The notes under the pieces: generated by a model | Databases searched by the model: none | The model's input: only the letters and a program-made list of their open reading frames with translations | Told to the model about the DNA's origin: nothing | In this document: positions 44,808-53,577 of the stretch, piece after piece | Layout: the number at the start of each line of letters is the position of its first letter | How positions within the stretch are numbered: the stretch's first letter is position 1 | Source: Azorhizobium sp965227945 | GTDB lineage: Bacteria > Pseudomonadota > Alphaproteobacteria > Rhizobiales > Xanthobacteraceae | DNA: 64,000 bases | Assembly (NCBI GenBank): GCA_965227945.1 | Contig: CBDDGQ010000006.1 | Coordinates: forward strand, 2,728,001-2,792,000 | Direction of reading: 5' to 3' | Translations under genes and position numbers: made by a program

Positions 44808-46988
44808 TCACGCCTGGGCACGCTCATGGAAATAAGCGTAGATGGCCTGCGCCGTCGAGGCATTGACGCCAGGAACCTGCTCAAGATCGGTCAAAGACGC
44901 CCGTTCGATGGCCTTGAGGGTACCAAAATGCCGGAGCAACGCCCGTTTGCGCGTCGGTCCGACGCCGGGAATCGCCTGAAGGCCGGCGTCGGTGATGTCC
45001 TTCTTGCGCCGCGCCCGATGGGAGCCGATGGCAAACCGGTGCGCCTCATCTCGCAGTCTCTGGATGAAATAGAGCACCGGGTCGCGCGGCTCCATGCGGA
45101 AGGCGGGGCGGCCGGGCAGGAAGAATTGCTCACGACCGGCCTCCCGGTCCAGCCCCTTGGCGATGCCCACCAGCGGCACGTCGGTAATGCCCAGTTCCTC
45201 CAGCACCCCCCGCGCCGCGTTCAATTGGCCAAGTCCCCCATCGATCAGCACCAGATCGGGCCACGGGGAGGCGTCATCGTCGGCGATCGCCGCCTCTGGT
45301 GCGGGGGGGATGCCGGGCTCCACCGGAATTTCGCCGGGTTCACCCCGGCCCCGCCAGGTCGCCGCCGTACGATCGGATGCGAGAACGGCCGGGAGCTCCG
45401 GCGATCCGGTTTCCTCGGTCACGGATGTCGCGTCTGACGGCGAGGCCGCGCGCGGGAGCGCCGCGTCCGGCGCCGGCGCGCCGGCGCGCGGCGCCTCGCG
45501 CAACAGGCGCGCGAAGCGGCGGCGGAGCACCTCGCGCATCATGCCGTAATCGTCGCCCGGCACGAGGTCCGCGGACTTGATGTTGAACTTGCGGTACTGC
45601 GCTTTGCGGAAGCCCTCAGGCCCCGCCACGATCATGCCGCCCACCGCATTGGTGCCCATGATGTGGGAATTGTCATAGACCTCGATCCGGCGCGGCGTCG
45701 TCGGAAGGTGGAAAGCTTCCGCCAATCCGTCCAATAGCTTGGCCTGGCTGGCGGTCTCCGCCAGCTTGCGCCCCAGCGCCTCGCGGGCATTCTGCAGCGC
45801 ATGGTCCACCAGATCGCGCTTCTCGCCGCGACGGGGGACCGCTATCTCCACCCGATACCCCGCCTTCGTGGACAGGGCCTCTGCGATCAGCGCCTCCTCC
45901 TCCACCGGATGGCTGAGCAGGATCAGGCGGGGGCAGGGCTTGTCCTCGTAGAATTGCGACAGGAACGCGCCCAGCACCTCGCTTTCGCTCAGCGAGCGGT
46001 CGGCGCGGGGATAATAGCCGCGGTTGCCCCAGTTCTGGCCGGTGCGGAAGAAGAACACCTCGATGCAAGTGGCGCCCCCCTGTTGGTGACAGGCGAACAC
46101 ATCGGCTTCCTCGACTGAGCGCGGGTTGATGCCCTGGCTGCCCTGCACGGCGGACAGCGCCGCGAGGCGATCGCGCAGCCGCCCGGCGCGCTCGAATTCC
46201 AGGGCGTCGGAGGCGGCCTCCATTTCCAGCGCCAGTTCTTCCTTGATGGCGCGCGAGCGGCCGGACAGGAAGGCGCGGGCCTCGCGCACCAGTTCTGCAT
46301 AATCGGTGTGGTTGATCTCGCCGGTGCACGGGCCGGAGCAGCGCTTGATCTGGTACAGCAGGCAGGGCCGGGTGCGGTTCTCGTAATAGCTGTCGGAGCA
46401 CGAGCGCAGCAGGAACGCCCGCTGCAGCGCGTTGATGGTGCGGTCCACCGCCCAGACGCTGGCGAACGGGCCGTAGAAATCCCCCGGCCGCGAGCGGGCG
46501 CCGCGATGCTTCAGGATCTGCGGCGCCGGGTGATCCGCCGTGATGAGGATATAAGGGAACGACTTGTCGTCCCGCAGCAGCACGTTGAAGCGCGGCTTCA
46601 ACTGCTTGATGAGATTGGCTTCCAGCAGCAGCGCTTCGGGCTCGGTGCCGGTGGACAGGAACTCCATGCTGGCGGTGGCGGCGATCATCCGGGCGATGCG
46701 GTTGGTGTGCCCCACCAGCCGAGTGTAGCTCAGAATCCGCTTCTTGATGCTCTTGGCCTTGCCCACATAGAGCACCGCGCCGTCGGCGGCGATCATGCGG
46801 TAGACGCCGGGCCCGGACGGGGCGTGCTTGGCGGCGCGAGCAATGGCGGCGCGGCCATTGGCCAGCGTGCCGGGCGCCGGCGGCGCCTCGTCGGCCTCCG
46901 TCAGCAGCAACGCGGCATCGTCCTCGATCTCCGGCAGATCGGCATCTTCCGGAACGTCGGGCTGATCGAGAGGGGGGCGGGACATCAT
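44808..46988 (-). CDS. uvrC: UvrABC system protein C, with an extra Ala/Pro-rich insert
   Basis: This 726-residue nuclease subunit makes both cuts in nucleotide excision repair. Domains in order: GIY-YIG (about 58-140, GVYRMIAADGAVLYVGKAKS), Cys region (RPCLLYQIKRCSGPCTGEI), UVR UvrB-binding helix near 245-280, RNase H-like endonuclease (about 430-650, IEVYDNSHIMGTNAVGGM and DLVLIDGGLGQLNAA) and tandem HhH (667-726). About 78 residues (498-575) of low-complexity Ala/Pro/Asp sequence interrupt the endonuclease domain between RRRFARLL and WPDLVLIDGG, where E. coli has only a short link. ATGs at 46988 and 46985 are both possible. Confidence 0.93.
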   Translation of the reverse strand: MMSRPPLDQPDVPEDADLPEIEDDAALLLTEADEAPPAPGTLANGRAAIARAAKHAPSGPGVYRMIAADGAVLYVGKAKSIKKRILSYTRLVGHTNRIARMIAATASMEFLSTGTEPEALLLEANLIKQLKPRFNVLLRDDKSFPYILITADHPAPQILKHRGARSRPGDFYGPFASVWAVDRTINALQRAFLLRSCSDSYYENRTRPCLLYQIKRCSGPCTGEINHTDYAELVREARAFLSGRSRAIKEELALEMEAASDALEFERAGRLRDRLAALSAVQGSQGINPRSVEEADVFACHQQGGATCIEVFFFRTGQNWGNRGYYPRADRSLSESEVLGAFLSQFYEDKPCPRLILLSHPVEEEALIAEALSTKAGYRVEIAVPRRGEKRDLVDHALQNAREALGRKLAETASQAKLLDGLAEAFHLPTTPRRIEVYDNSHIMGTNAVGGMIVAGPEGFRKAQYRKFNIKSADLVPGDDYGMMREVLRRRFARLLREAPRAGAPAPDAALPRAASPSDATSVTEETGSPELPAVLASDRTAATWRGRGEPGEIPVEPGIPPAPEAAIADDDASPWPDLVLIDGGLGQLNAARGVLEELGITDVPLVGIAKGLDREAGREQFFLPGRPAFRMEPRDPVLYFIQRLRDEAHRFAIGSHRARRKKDITDAGLQAIPGVGPTRKRALLRHFGTLKAIERASLTDLEQVPGVNASTAQAIYAYFHERAQA

Positions 46989-47111
46989 GGGCGGAACGTA
47001 GGCAGTCGCGCCGGTAAGAACCAGAGGGTGCGACCACCCCTGCACAGGGTGGTGGACAGATCCTATAAAGATACCTATCCACGCAGGCGTCATCTGTCCT
47101 GCGGGGGGCGT

Positions 47112-49256
47112 ATGCTCGGGATGTTATCAATCCGGTCCAAAATCCTGGCCATGCTGCTGATGTGCGGCGTGCTGTGCCTCCTGGCCGCCAGCTATGTGGC
47201 CATCCGCAGTGGCACCCACGCCTTGAAGGCAACCATCTTCCAGCAATTGACCACCTTGCGCGCGTCAAAGACCGCGCAGGTCTCCGGGTGGTTCCAGGAT
47301 GTCTCGGACGATTTCAGCGATATTTCGCAGGATACGCCGTCCATCGAGGGCGTCATCGCCTTCGCCGCAGCCTTCGAGCAATTGGGGCAGGGCGCTCCGG
47401 CCACCGCCAGTCCGGAGCTGGAGGCGTTTTACAAGGACAAGTTCCTGCCGACCATTGCCGGGCAGGTGGATGCGCCACTGTCGGTGCGCGCCTTCATGCC
47501 CACCACGCCTGCGGCCCTGCGCCTGCAGGGCAGCTATGTGGTGCGCAACGACAATCCGGTGAGCAATGACGGCCGCAAGATCGTCGATGTGAAATCCGGG
47601 CCGGACGGCACCGCGTCGGCCTATGACGAAGCGGTTGCCAAATTCCGCCCCTTCTTCCTGCGCGCCGTGGAGACCCATGCGCTGGAAGACGTGATGCTGG
47701 TGGACGCCAAGACCGGCTCGATCGTTTACACCGTGTCCAAGCGCATCGACCTCGGCGCCAACCTGACCTCAGGTCCCCTGTCCAGTTCCGGTGCCGCGCG
47801 GGCCTATCGGCGGGTGATCGAGGGCGGCGGCGTGCCCGGCTATACGGTGCTGGAAGACTTCAGCCCCTATGTGCCCGCCGGGCTGCGGCCCTCGGCCTTC
47901 ATGGCCGCACCGATTCTGTCCGACGGCAATCTGGTGGGCGTGCTGATCGGCGTGGTGTCGGTGCAGCAGATCAACGACCTCATGACCTTTGACGGTCATT
48001 GGGACAGCGTCGGCCTGGGCCAGACCGGCGAGGTCTATCTGGTGGGCACCAACGATCTGCTGATGCGCTCGCCCTCGCGCTTCCTGATCCAGGACCCGCA
48101 AGCCTACTTCAAAGCCCTGGCCGCCACGGGCGTCGATCCCAGCACCCTGGCCAAGATCAAGCATTTCGATTCCCCGATCCTGGCTCAGCGGGTGGATACC
48201 GAGGCCTCCCGCGAAGGGCGCAAGGGCCAGTCCGACACCCAGATCGTGCAGGACTACCGTGGCGTTTCCACCTTGAGCTCCTGGGCTCCGGTGGCGGTGC
48301 AGGGCTTGCATTGGATCGTCATTGCGCAGGAAGACGAATCCGAGGCACTGGCCCCGGTGCAGGACCTGCGCCACGCCATCATGGTGGTGGCGGCCATCGC
48401 CGCGGTGCTGCTGACCGCCATCTCCATTCTGCTGGCGAGCGCCTTCACGCGGCCCATTCATGCGGTGCTCGCGGGGGTCAACACCCTCGCCGGCGGCGAC
48501 GAAAGCGTGCGCATCCCGGTCAAGGGGCGCGACGAGTTCGCCGATCTCGCCAAGGCCTTCAACGCCATGGCCAACGAGATCGCGGAACGCAGCGCGCGCA
48601 TCGAACAGAAGACGGTCGAATACGAGCAATTGCTGCGCAATTTCTATCCCGACCTGATCGCCGACCGGATTCGCCTGGGCGAAAGCTCCTTCTCCGAGCG
48701 CGTACGCAACGTCTGCGTGGTGGTCATCATCATTGAAGGCTTTGACGGCCTGGTGGGCGGCGGACCGGGGGATGCGCTGGAACGCATCAACAGCCTGGTG
48801 GGCGACATCGACGAAGCCTGCGCCGCCAGTGGCCTGGAGAAGATCCGTACCATCGGCGAGACTTACATCGCCGCATGCGGTCTCTCCACCCCGCGGCTCG
48901 ACGCCGCCCAGCGGAGTCTGGCCTTCGTTGCTCAGGTGGATCTGGTCCTGGAGCGACTGTCGCGCACCTATGGCGTGCCGCTGCAGGCGCAGTCCGGCCT
49001 CGCTCTGGGCGATGCCGAAGTGGGCGTCGTGGGTCGTCATCGCATGGTCTACGACGTGTGGGGGCCCACCATGCTGGAGGCGCGCCGCATCGTGTTCGAT
49101 GCGGAACCGGGCACCTTGCGGGTCACCGCCGCGGTGCTGCAGCAATTGAGCAATCGCGACGGCTTCCAGCGCATGCCGGACATCGTGCTCTACGACGACA
49201 CGCATGTGGAGACCTGGCAGCGCGACGCCGGCTTCTCCGCCGCAACAGCCGGGTGA
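47112..49256 (+). CDS. Membrane receptor with HAMP and degenerate class III cyclase domain
   Basis: The 714-residue protein from ATG 47112 (after GGGGGG) has a transmembrane segment at about 11-31, a periplasmic sensor of dCache type (35-415, with TGEVYLVGTNDLLMRSPSRF and the WIVIAQEDESEA end), a second membrane segment (420-445), HAMP (445-500) and a class III cyclase domain (530-690). In that domain the usual FADIVGF reads VIIIEGF, so the first metal Asp is Ile540. KTIGDAY reads RTIGETY, so the second Asp is Glu583. The catalytic Asn of WGDTVNLASR is Leu655, in WGPTMLEARR. Lys577, Asp648 and Arg659 remain. It is probably catalytically weak or inactive. An MscS-type channel gene follows 7 bp downstream. 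Confidence 0.85.
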   Translation: MLGMLSIRSKILAMLLMCGVLCLLAASYVAIRSGTHALKATIFQQLTTLRASKTAQVSGWFQDVSDDFSDISQDTPSIEGVIAFAAAFEQLGQGAPATASPELEAFYKDKFLPTIAGQVDAPLSVRAFMPTTPAALRLQGSYVVRNDNPVSNDGRKIVDVKSGPDGTASAYDEAVAKFRPFFLRAVETHALEDVMLVDAKTGSIVYTVSKRIDLGANLTSGPLSSSGAARAYRRVIEGGGVPGYTVLEDFSPYVPAGLRPSAFMAAPILSDGNLVGVLIGVVSVQQINDLMTFDGHWDSVGLGQTGEVYLVGTNDLLMRSPSRFLIQDPQAYFKALAATGVDPSTLAKIKHFDSPILAQRVDTEASREGRKGQSDTQIVQDYRGVSTLSSWAPVAVQGLHWIVIAQEDESEALAPVQDLRHAIMVVAAIAAVLLTAISILLASAFTRPIHAVLAGVNTLAGGDESVRIPVKGRDEFADLAKAFNAMANEIAERSARIEQKTVEYEQLLRNFYPDLIADRIRLGESSFSERVRNVCVVVIIIEGFDGLVGGGPGDALERINSLVGDIDEACAASGLEKIRTIGETYIAACGLSTPRLDAAQRSLAFVAQVDLVLERLSRTYGVPLQAQSGLALGDAEVGVVGRHRMVYDVWGPTMLEARRIVFDAEPGTLRVTAAVLQQLSNRDGFQRMPDIVLYDDTHVETWQRDAGFSAATAG

Positions 49257-49263
49257 GGTCGCC

Positions 49264-50694
49264 ATGCTGCAGGCGTTGAGCGAAACGGAGGTGCGCTGGG
49301 CCCTTCTGGTGGTTCTGGGCTTCCCGCTGCTGACCGTGGTGCTGATCGAACTGGCCCGGCGGTTCGCGCTGCCCGGCTCGCCCATGCGTCGCCCGCTGCG
49401 GGCCGTACAGAACATCGTTCTGCCAGCCGGCGTGGTGTGGATCCTGGTGCATCAACTGGGGCACCTGCCCAGTGACGGCCTCACCGTGAAGGTGGTGGAC
49501 ACGGTGGTGGGCATCCTGCTGCTGCATGCGGTCTTCACCATCCTGCAGAGCTTGCTGATTGCCTTCAGCGAAACGGTGGGTCGTCTGCCGGCGCCCCGGC
49601 TGTTCTACGAACTGGCGACCTCGGCGGTGGTGGCGGTGGGCGCCTCCATCATTGTGTCCACCATCTGGGACGTGGATCTGGGTAGCCTGCTCGGGGCCTT
49701 GGGAATCGGCTCCGTGGTCCTCGGCCTGGCGCTGCAGAATGTCATCGGCGGTCTCGTCGCCGGTGTGATCGTATTCTCCGGCCGCCATTTCAATCTCGGC
49801 GACTGGCTCACCATCGATGGCGCACCGGCGAAGGTGGTGCAGATCGACTGGCGGGCGATCACCGTGGAGACCCTGGCCGGGGTGCGGGTGGTGATTCCCA
49901 GTGCCAGTATGTCCGGCGATGTCATGCGCATCACCCGCGCCCAGCAGCCGGTATGGGTCAGCGCCAGCGTCACGCTTCCGCTGACCACCTCGCCCGAGGC
50001 GGCCAAGCTGGCGCTGCGCGAGGCGGCTTTCGACGTGCCGCAAGTGGTTCAGCCGGCCAAGGTCGGCTGCCGAATCGCCGCTGTGGCCGGCGATGGGGCG
50101 CAATATGATGTGCGCTTCCTGGTGGCCGACGCGAGCAAGGTGGCGGCGGCCCGCGACGTGTTCCTGCACCGGCTCTGGTATGTGGGCCAACGCCATGGCC
50201 TGGCCATTGGCGGGGTCGATCTCAGCAGCGGCGGCCCTTATGGCGCCGATACGCCCGAACTGCGGGCGCAGGCCCTGGCCGAGAGCGGCGCCTTCGGCAA
50301 CGCCACCTCGGAACTGGAAGAAATGGCCAAGGCGGCGAAGCTGCGAATCTTCTGCGCGGGTGAACTGATTCTCCGCCAGGAGATCAGCACCCCGAGCTTC
50401 CTGGTCCTGCTGTCCGGCGAAGCGCGGGTCAGTCTGCCGGTCAATGGCGGCCAGAGTGTCGAGCGGCTGAGCGCCGGTGACCTGTATGCCACGCGCGACG
50501 TCTTCCGCGGAACCACCTCTCAGGTGAACATGACGGCGGAAAGCGAAGTGCGGCTGATGGTGATTCCCGTCGCCGCCATGGAACGGCTCCTGGAGCGCAA
50601 TCCGACTTTGGCGCAAGCGGTCGAACTCATCATCGACGCCCGGACCGCGGCGCTGGAGGCTGCGGTGGCGCTGGCGCGCGGCCGGGCGGCCTGA
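49264..50694 (+). CDS. MscS-family channel with C-terminal cyclic-nucleotide-binding-like domain
   Basis: The start at ATG 49264 follows GAGG within the previous stop region, giving 476 residues. Four or five hydrophobic segments lead to the MscS pore and beta domain (about 140-220: GALGIGSVVLGLALQNVIGG, FSGRHFNLGDWLTI). After the MscS C-terminal domain comes a CNB fold (about 355-460). Its phosphate-binding cassette aligns without gaps to family members, yet the conserved Glu of GE-type cassettes is Thr410 and the conserved Arg is Ser419 (GDLYATRDVFRGTTSQ). Related channels (bCNG) are gated by cAMP. Here normal cAMP binding is doubtful. It is tightly coupled to the receptor gene before it. 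Confidence 0.88.
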   Translation: MLQALSETEVRWALLVVLGFPLLTVVLIELARRFALPGSPMRRPLRAVQNIVLPAGVVWILVHQLGHLPSDGLTVKVVDTVVGILLLHAVFTILQSLLIAFSETVGRLPAPRLFYELATSAVVAVGASIIVSTIWDVDLGSLLGALGIGSVVLGLALQNVIGGLVAGVIVFSGRHFNLGDWLTIDGAPAKVVQIDWRAITVETLAGVRVVIPSASMSGDVMRITRAQQPVWVSASVTLPLTTSPEAAKLALREAAFDVPQVVQPAKVGCRIAAVAGDGAQYDVRFLVADASKVAAARDVFLHRLWYVGQRHGLAIGGVDLSSGGPYGADTPELRAQALAESGAFGNATSELEEMAKAAKLRIFCAGELILRQEISTPSFLVLLSGEARVSLPVNGGQSVERLSAGDLYATRDVFRGTTSQVNMTAESEVRLMVIPVAAMERLLERNPTLAQAVELIIDARTAALEAAVALARGRAA

Positions 50695-50848
50695 CCCGCT
50701 CGCATCGGCGCGCCGCCTTCACGCTCCATTCACCACGCGCACGCAAACCCGCGCCCACGCTGCGTCTCGGCGACGTTTCCTTTGCTTTTGCGCGGCTAAC
50801 TCGGCTGCAGCAGGCCCGCGAGGGCCAGCCTGAGACAAGGAGACCGAG

Positions 50849-51454
50849 ATGAACCCCCGCATTCTCGCCGGGTTGGCCGTTGCGGCGGCCCTGGCCACCC
50901 CCGCATCGGCCGCCGACCTGTCGGCGAGCTACGGTTACGCCCCGCAGGTGGCCCAGATTCCATCCTGGACCGGCTTCTACATCGGCGCCAACGTCGGCTA
51001 CGGCTGGGGCTCTGCGGCCGGAGAGAATCCCAATGGATTTCTGACCGGCGTGCAAGCCGGGTACAATTTTCAGTTCGCCGGCTCGCCTTTGGTGGTCGGC
51101 ATTGAAACCGACTTCGATTGGTCCGGCGTCAGCAGCGGACCGTTCAGTGTCAACTATTTCGGGACGGTCCGGGGCCGCATCGGCTTTGCCGCCGAGCGTT
51201 TTCTGGTCTATGCAACCGGCGGCTTGGCCTACGGTGAAGGCGAGTATCAAGTTTTCGGTTTGAGCAACAGCCAGACATCCTATGGATGGACGTTGGGTGC
51301 CGGCGCTGAATACGCGCTCGACCGTAATTGGAGTGCCCGTGCCGAGTATCTCTACGTTGATCTGGGAAGCTCTACGTATGGATCCTGGGTTGGACCCACG
51401 ACGATTGGTTATGACGGCAGCGTTATTCGGGCCGGGGTGAACTATCGTTTCTGA
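50849..51454 (+). CDS. Omp25/31-like outer-membrane beta-barrel protein (first of three)
   Basis: The 201-residue protein has a signal peptide (MNPRILAGLAVAAALATPAS, cleaved near ASAAD), then an eight-strand barrel with SWTGFYIGANVGYGWG, VQAGYNFQFAGSPLVVGIET, FGTVRGRIGFA and EYALDRNWSARAEYLYVDLG, ending in the Phe needed for barrel assembly (AGVNYRF). This family is abundant in Rhizobiales and includes Brucella Omp25 and Omp31. AAGGAG precedes the ATG. It lies downstream of the channel gene but has its own 154 bp upstream region. Confidence 0.9.
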   Translation: MNPRILAGLAVAAALATPASAADLSASYGYAPQVAQIPSWTGFYIGANVGYGWGSAAGENPNGFLTGVQAGYNFQFAGSPLVVGIETDFDWSGVSSGPFSVNYFGTVRGRIGFAAERFLVYATGGLAYGEGEYQVFGLSNSQTSYGWTLGAGAEYALDRNWSARAEYLYVDLGSSTYGSWVGPTTIGYDGSVIRAGVNYRF

Positions 51455-51661
51455 AAAGTTAAGCTTGGCAATTCCGCCAGAACCCTGATGAACAAAGGAA
51501 TGAGTACCGACGATGACGCGAATTGTGGTCTGATGTAGCCTGGGTGCCACATTTCTGCCTTGCTTTCTCAGGGGGGTGTTGCCCGCAGGTCACAGACGAA
51601 ACGACAAGCTCGCTGTATGGTCTGCACATTCTGGTTCTTCGTCGAAAACAAAGGTACTCAC

Positions 51662-52366
51662 ATGTTGAAGCGCGCTCTCCTCGGGGTCTCGGCCCTGGCC
51701 CTTCTCGGCTGCGGCGCCGCCTCTGCGGCTGACCTCGCTACCAAGTATCCCGTCAAGGCTGTCGTGCCTGTGGTTCCCGTGTTCTCCTGGACCGGCTTCT
51801 ACATCGGCGCCAACGTGGGTTATGGCTGGGGCAACAACAACTACGACTACCGCACCCCGATCGGTGTGGCTTACAACTACAACGTCGGCGGCGGCGACGG
51901 TTGGGTCGGCGGCGGCCAGATTGGCTACAACTACCAGTTCGCCAACAACGTCGTGCTCGGCGTCGAAGCTGACATCGACTGGACCGGCGTTGGCAACACC
52001 AACCTGATCACCGTCGGCCCGCTGGCCAACGGCGTGAACAACAACGGCGCCACCCTCGACTACTTCGGCACCATCCGCGCTCGCGTCGGCTACGCCTTCG
52101 ATCGCGTGCTGCCGTATGTGACCGGCGGCGCCGCTTGGGGCCACACCAACTTCGGCACCTACTACGGTGCGGATACCTCCTCGACCAACTGGGGTTGGAC
52201 GGTCGGTGCCGGCGTGGAATACGCCATCACCAACAACTGGACTGCCAAGATCGAATATCTGTACGTCGACCTGGGCGGCAACAACTACCGCTTCTCCAAC
52301 GGCGGCACCCTGGACACCTCGTTCGACATGAGCGTCCTCAAGGTTGGCGTGAACTACAAGTTCTGA
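51662..52366 (+). CDS. Omp25/31-like outer-membrane beta-barrel protein (second of three)
   Basis: The start at 51662 (MLKRALLGVSALALLGCG) gives 234 residues with a signal peptide cleaved after ASA. A lipobox-like LLGCG is present, but the usual ASAADL cleavage and barrel context favour a porin-like protein. Barrel motifs are VFSWTGFYIGANVGYGWG, QIGYNYQFANNVVLGVEADI, FGTIRARVGYAFDRVLPYVT and AITNNWTAKIEYLYVDLGG, ending VGVNYKF. Its Asn/Tyr-rich loops are longer than in its neighbours. A strong terminator follows, suggesting a well-expressed gene. Confidence 0.92.
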   Translation: MLKRALLGVSALALLGCGAASAADLATKYPVKAVVPVVPVFSWTGFYIGANVGYGWGNNNYDYRTPIGVAYNYNVGGGDGWVGGGQIGYNYQFANNVVLGVEADIDWTGVGNTNLITVGPLANGVNNNGATLDYFGTIRARVGYAFDRVLPYVTGGAAWGHTNFGTYYGADTSSTNWGWTVGAGVEYAITNNWTAKIEYLYVDLGGNNYRFSNGGTLDTSFDMSVLKVGVNYKF

Positions 52367-52389
52367 TCCGAAGCTCTTCGGTTCTGAGA

Positions 52390-52418
52390 AGCCCCGGGCG
52401 ATGCCCGGGGCTTTTTTT
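52390..52418 (+). terminator. Strong intrinsic terminator after the second Omp gene
   Basis: GCCCCGGGC-GAT-GCCCGGGGC followed by TTTTTTT, 24 bp after the stop. It is the clearest terminator in the window. Confidence 0.92.
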
Positions 52419-52675
52419 ATGGCCGAGTGCCAGCCGAATCACAGGGGCAGCGGGCTGCTACGGCACCGGCATCTGTGGTCTCGCAGCAACGACTGTTGCT
52501 CTCGGGTCGCATTGAGCCGCCCGTGCCGGTCAAATCGGTGGGACGTCCCGCTGCTGGACCCAACGACAAGACGCAAACAGACCCTGGGATCGCCACGGCT
52601 TTGCCGCGGATGGGTCACGGCGTGAACGCGCTCGCGGGCGAGGGTGGGCGCGGTGGTTCATTCTCGAGGTCGATC
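52419..52675. other. Non-coding gap before the third Omp gene
   Basis: With the terminator, 309 bp separate the second and third barrel genes. No coding frame in this stretch looks real, and I see no repeat or RNA gene. It presumably contains the promoter of the third gene, whose start has a GAGG motif (52665-52669 area). Confidence 0.4.
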
Positions 52676-53317
52676 ATGAAGGCGGTGTTTGTTTCGGGTG
52701 CTTTGGCGGGTGCGCTGCTTGCGGCGGCGCCGGCGATGGCGGCCGATCTTTCCAGCGCCCCGGCTTATCCCGCCAAGGCAGCGGCGGCCGCGGCGCCCCC
52801 CGTATTTTCGTGGACTGGATTCTATATCGGCGCCAATGCCGGCTACGCCTGGGGCTCCGGTACCGGCGCCGCAGATGCCTATGGCCTTAATCCGGATGGC
52901 TGGCTGGGCGGCGGTCAGGTCGGCTACAACTACCAGTTCCAGAACAATGTCCTGGTCGGTCTGGAAGCGGACGTGGACGCCGCCAATATCAGCAGTTCCT
53001 CTGGTCTCGCCTCATCCAAGCTGGATTACTTCGGCACCGTGCGCGCCCGCCTGGGCTATGCGTTTGATCGGGTGCTGCCGTACGTCACGGGTGGTCTGGC
53101 GTGGGGGAACAACAAGATCACGGGCCTTGGCTATAGCCAGTCCAACACCAGCACCGGCTGGACGGCCGGCGCTGGCGTCGAATATGCGCTGACCAACAAT
53201 TGGACCGCCAAGGCCGAGTATCTCTACATGGACCTGGGCAAAAGCGGATTCGATTCGATTGGAGACGCGGGCCTGACCGCCTCCACCGCGCGGCTGGGCG
53301 TGAATTACAAATTCTAA
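52676..53317 (+). CDS. Omp25/31-like outer-membrane beta-barrel protein (third of three)
   Basis: The 213-residue protein starts MKAVFVSGALAGALLAAAPA with cleavage at AMAAD. After a short Ala/Pro stretch the barrel contains VFSWTGFYIGANAGYAWG, QVGYNYQFQNNVLVGLEADV, FGTVRARLGYAFDRVLPYVT and ALTNNWTAKAEYLYMDLGK, ending LGVNYKF. It is closer to the second gene than to the first. A terminator follows. Confidence 0.92.
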   Translation: MKAVFVSGALAGALLAAAPAMAADLSSAPAYPAKAAAAAAPPVFSWTGFYIGANAGYAWGSGTGAADAYGLNPDGWLGGGQVGYNYQFQNNVLVGLEADVDAANISSSSGLASSKLDYFGTVRARLGYAFDRVLPYVTGGLAWGNNKITGLGYSQSNTSTGWTAGAGVEYALTNNWTAKAEYLYMDLGKSGFDSIGDAGLTASTARLGVNYKF

Positions 53318-53354
53318 AGCGCCCGGGCTTCGTCGCCGGATGCGTCGACGGCTG

Positions 53355-53380
53355 AAGGCGCGGTCTGGCCGCGCCTTTTT
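53355..53380 (+). terminator. Intrinsic terminator after the third Omp gene
   Basis: AAGGCGCGG / CCGCGCCTT with loop TCTGG, ending in TTTTT, 38 bp after the stop. Confidence 0.85.
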
Positions 53381-53577
53381 CTATGGCCGAACGCACCGGC
53401 GGACGCCCGCGCGAACCGGATTGCCGTTGCAACCGGTCGGCATTTTGTTACCGCTGCCGTAACACGCCGATGCAATTCTTGAACGTCCATCTGGCGCTTC
53501 CGATAGCCCGGCGCCTCGCTTTGCAGCGCGGGACCGTGATAGGAGCCGGGCCGAAGCAATGAAACAAGAGGGCTGAA

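Noticed and set aside
46308..47111. A 268-codon upstream extension of the cyclase-like gene
   Set aside because: It runs antisense through uvrC and has no domain-like content. The membrane segment and ribosome-binding site fit ATG 47112.
51662..51730. Second Omp gene as a lipoprotein because of LLGCG
   Set aside because: The ASA-AD signal peptidase I site just after it and the complete barrel ending in Phe fit the Omp25 family, whose members are not lipoproteins.
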